From Flavipsychrobacter sp. (GTDB taxonomy: Bacteria; Bacteroidota; Bacteroidia; Chitinophagales; Chitinophagaceae): a stretch of 6,051 nucleotides of DNA. Of this stretch, positions 5,306-6,051 are shown piece after piece. The notes beneath the pieces are model-generated. The model was not told the origin of the DNA. It ran no database searches and was given only the letters and a program-made list of their open reading frames with translations. Position numbers and translations under genes: made by a program. Where the stretch lies: contig JAJNBR010000187.1 in assembly GCA_021156265.1 (NCBI GenBank), positions 1 to 6,051 of the forward strand, given 5' to 3'. Each line of letters opens with the position of its first letter. Position 1 is the first letter of the stretch.

Positions 5306-5824
5306 ATGAATAACATGAAACACTTATTGATCGTTATCACCACAGCCGCTCTGCTGACCGGCTGTTCTGACACACCTACACACAGCGAAGCCACAAATAC
5401 TGCTGAAGTTGTTCCACCGTCGCGTCTCAGCAGGCTGGGCTGGATGCTGGGAGAATGGCAGGCCGAAATGCCCGAGGGGGTGTTTACCGAAAAATGGCAG
5501 AAAGAAACCGATACTTCTTATTCCGGCGAAGGTGTGTTAATAGCACGGAACGGCGAAGTATTGTTCACAGAACAATTGCGGGTAGAGCAGCGTGACGGTG
5601 TGATTTGGTATATGCCTACTATTGCTTCCCAAAACAATGGCAAACCGGTGCTGTTTAAGGAAAAGACATTTACAGATGAAGAAATAGTGTTCGAAAACCC
5701 GGAACATGATTTTCCGCAACGAATCACCTACAGGAAGCCAACCGACAATACTTTGTACGCCCGCGTGGAGGGAAAACAGAAGGGCAAGGATGCCGTGGAG
5801 GAATTCAATTTTAAAAGAAAATAG
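5306..5824 (+). CDS. DUF6265 family lipoprotein
   Basis: This is a predicted lipoprotein of 172 residues. The signal peptide MNNMKHLLIVITTAALLTGC ends in the lipobox LLTGC with Cys20 as the lipidated residue. After a flexible Thr/Ser-rich linker comes a DUF6265-type domain: LGWMLGEW (44-51), then a strand-rich middle (YSGEGVLIARNGEVLFTEQLRVE), then the hallmark VFENPEHDFPQRITY (118-132) near the end. Family members look like small lipocalin-like beta barrels with no known function. No Lys-Asp/Glu surface-export signal follows the cysteine, so a periplasm-facing position is more likely. The ATG at 5315 (MKHLL) is an equally good start and has an A at -3. The in-frame GTG at 5255 is unlikely because it would put 20 extra residues before the signal peptide. 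It is divergent from the GlsB-type gene and ends at a strong terminator. Confidence 0.85.
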   Translation: MNNMKHLLIVITTAALLTGCSDTPTHSEATNTAEVVPPSRLSRLGWMLGEWQAEMPEGVFTEKWQKETDTSYSGEGVLIARNGEVLFTEQLRVEQRDGVIWYMPTIASQNNGKPVLFKEKTFTDEEIVFENPEHDFPQRITYRKPTDNTLYARVEGKQKGKDAVEEFNFKRK

Positions 5825-5868
5825 CAGACAGCGTCTTTTAAGTCCTTTATCGTATACGCAACATATTG

Positions 5869-5906
5869 TAAAACAAAAAGCCACCCGGAGGTGGCTTTTT
5901 GTTTTA
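5869..5906. terminator. Bidirectional terminator, 17-bp perfect stem
   Basis: Bases 5869-5885 pair without mismatch with 5890-5906 around a CGGA loop. The core is AAAAAGCCACC / GGTGGCTTTTT, giving a T run on one side and A run on the other. It lies between the lipoprotein gene (stop at 5824) and the convergent gene whose stop is at 5918, so it can end both transcripts. Confidence 0.92.
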
Positions 5907-5917
5907 GAGAAGACAGT

Positions 5918-6051
5918 CTAGTGATGATGGTGGTGCGCAGCGTGTGCATCAGGCAGTTTGAAGAATTCTTCTTCAGTCACTTCCTGCTCAGCAAGGCTGA
6001 ACTGACCTTCGAGGTGTTTGAATAACCTGTCGAACAACAGGCGGCGGTAAG
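5918..6051 (-). CDS. C-terminal end of a gene, possibly trigger factor, with a His tail
   Basis: Only the last 44 codons are in the window; the gene continues past the right edge. The segment reads YRRLLFDRLFKHLEGQFSLA, then EQEVTEEEFFKLPDAHAA and five His before TAG at 5920-5918. The pattern of a helix followed by a 'VTEEEFF' element resembles the end of trigger factor (E. coli has AKVTEKETTFNEL at its end), a ribosome-associated chaperone and prolyl isomerase. The match is short and from memory, so another identity is possible. The His-rich tail could bind metal. A strong bidirectional hairpin lies 11 nt past the stop. Confidence 0.6.
   Translation of the reverse strand, partial: YRRLLFDRLFKHLEGQFSLAEQEVTEEEFFKLPDAHAAHHHHH

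Noticed and set aside
5537..5884. 115-residue minus-strand ORF opposite the lipoprotein gene
   Set aside because: It overlaps the clear DUF6265 coding frame and runs into the terminator. Its composition is not protein-like.

Overview
The window looks like ordinary chromosome from a Bacteroidota member, most likely of the Chitinophagaceae type. Three things point there. The secreted protein at 981-2357 ends in a type IX secretion (Por) sorting domain, which is confined to this phylum. Several intergenic gaps hold the Bacteroidota promoter element TAnnTTTG rather than sigma70 boxes. Good Shine-Dalgarno sequences are scarce in front of the genes. The genus cannot be fixed from this sequence alone.

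Layout. Bases 1-728 are the end of the conserved infC-rpmI-rplT translation block: a probable last few codons of infC, a strong promoter match, then L35 and L20, closed by a hairpin terminator. Bases 981-2357 encode a secreted multidomain protein with Ig/cadherin-like, SprB-like and Cys/His-rich segments and a T9SS tail; its function is unknown. A bidirectional terminator separates it from ispE (minus strand), an isoprenoid precursor kinase. Divergent from ispE are a LolD/MacB-type ABC ATPase and, 9 nt later, a PduO-type cobalamin adenosyltransferase, probably one transcript. Its stop codon touches the stop of a convergent 84-residue gene of unknown function. Next, on the minus strand, is a small GlsB/YeaQ-type membrane protein with its own terminator. 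Divergent from that is a DUF6265-type lipoprotein. A long bidirectional hairpin then separates it from the 3' end of a minus-strand gene, possibly trigger factor, with a histidine tail.

The genes are mostly independent housekeeping or envelope functions. The only likely operons are infC-rpmI-rplT and the ABC ATPase with the adenosyltransferase. I see no mobile element, CRISPR array, tRNA, rRNA or defence system, and no convincing new system. The most notable points are the cysteine/histidine motif and domain order of the secreted protein, the matching terminator arms that bracket that gene, the promoter in front of rpmI, and a possible small ORF plus hairpin between rpmI and rplT.
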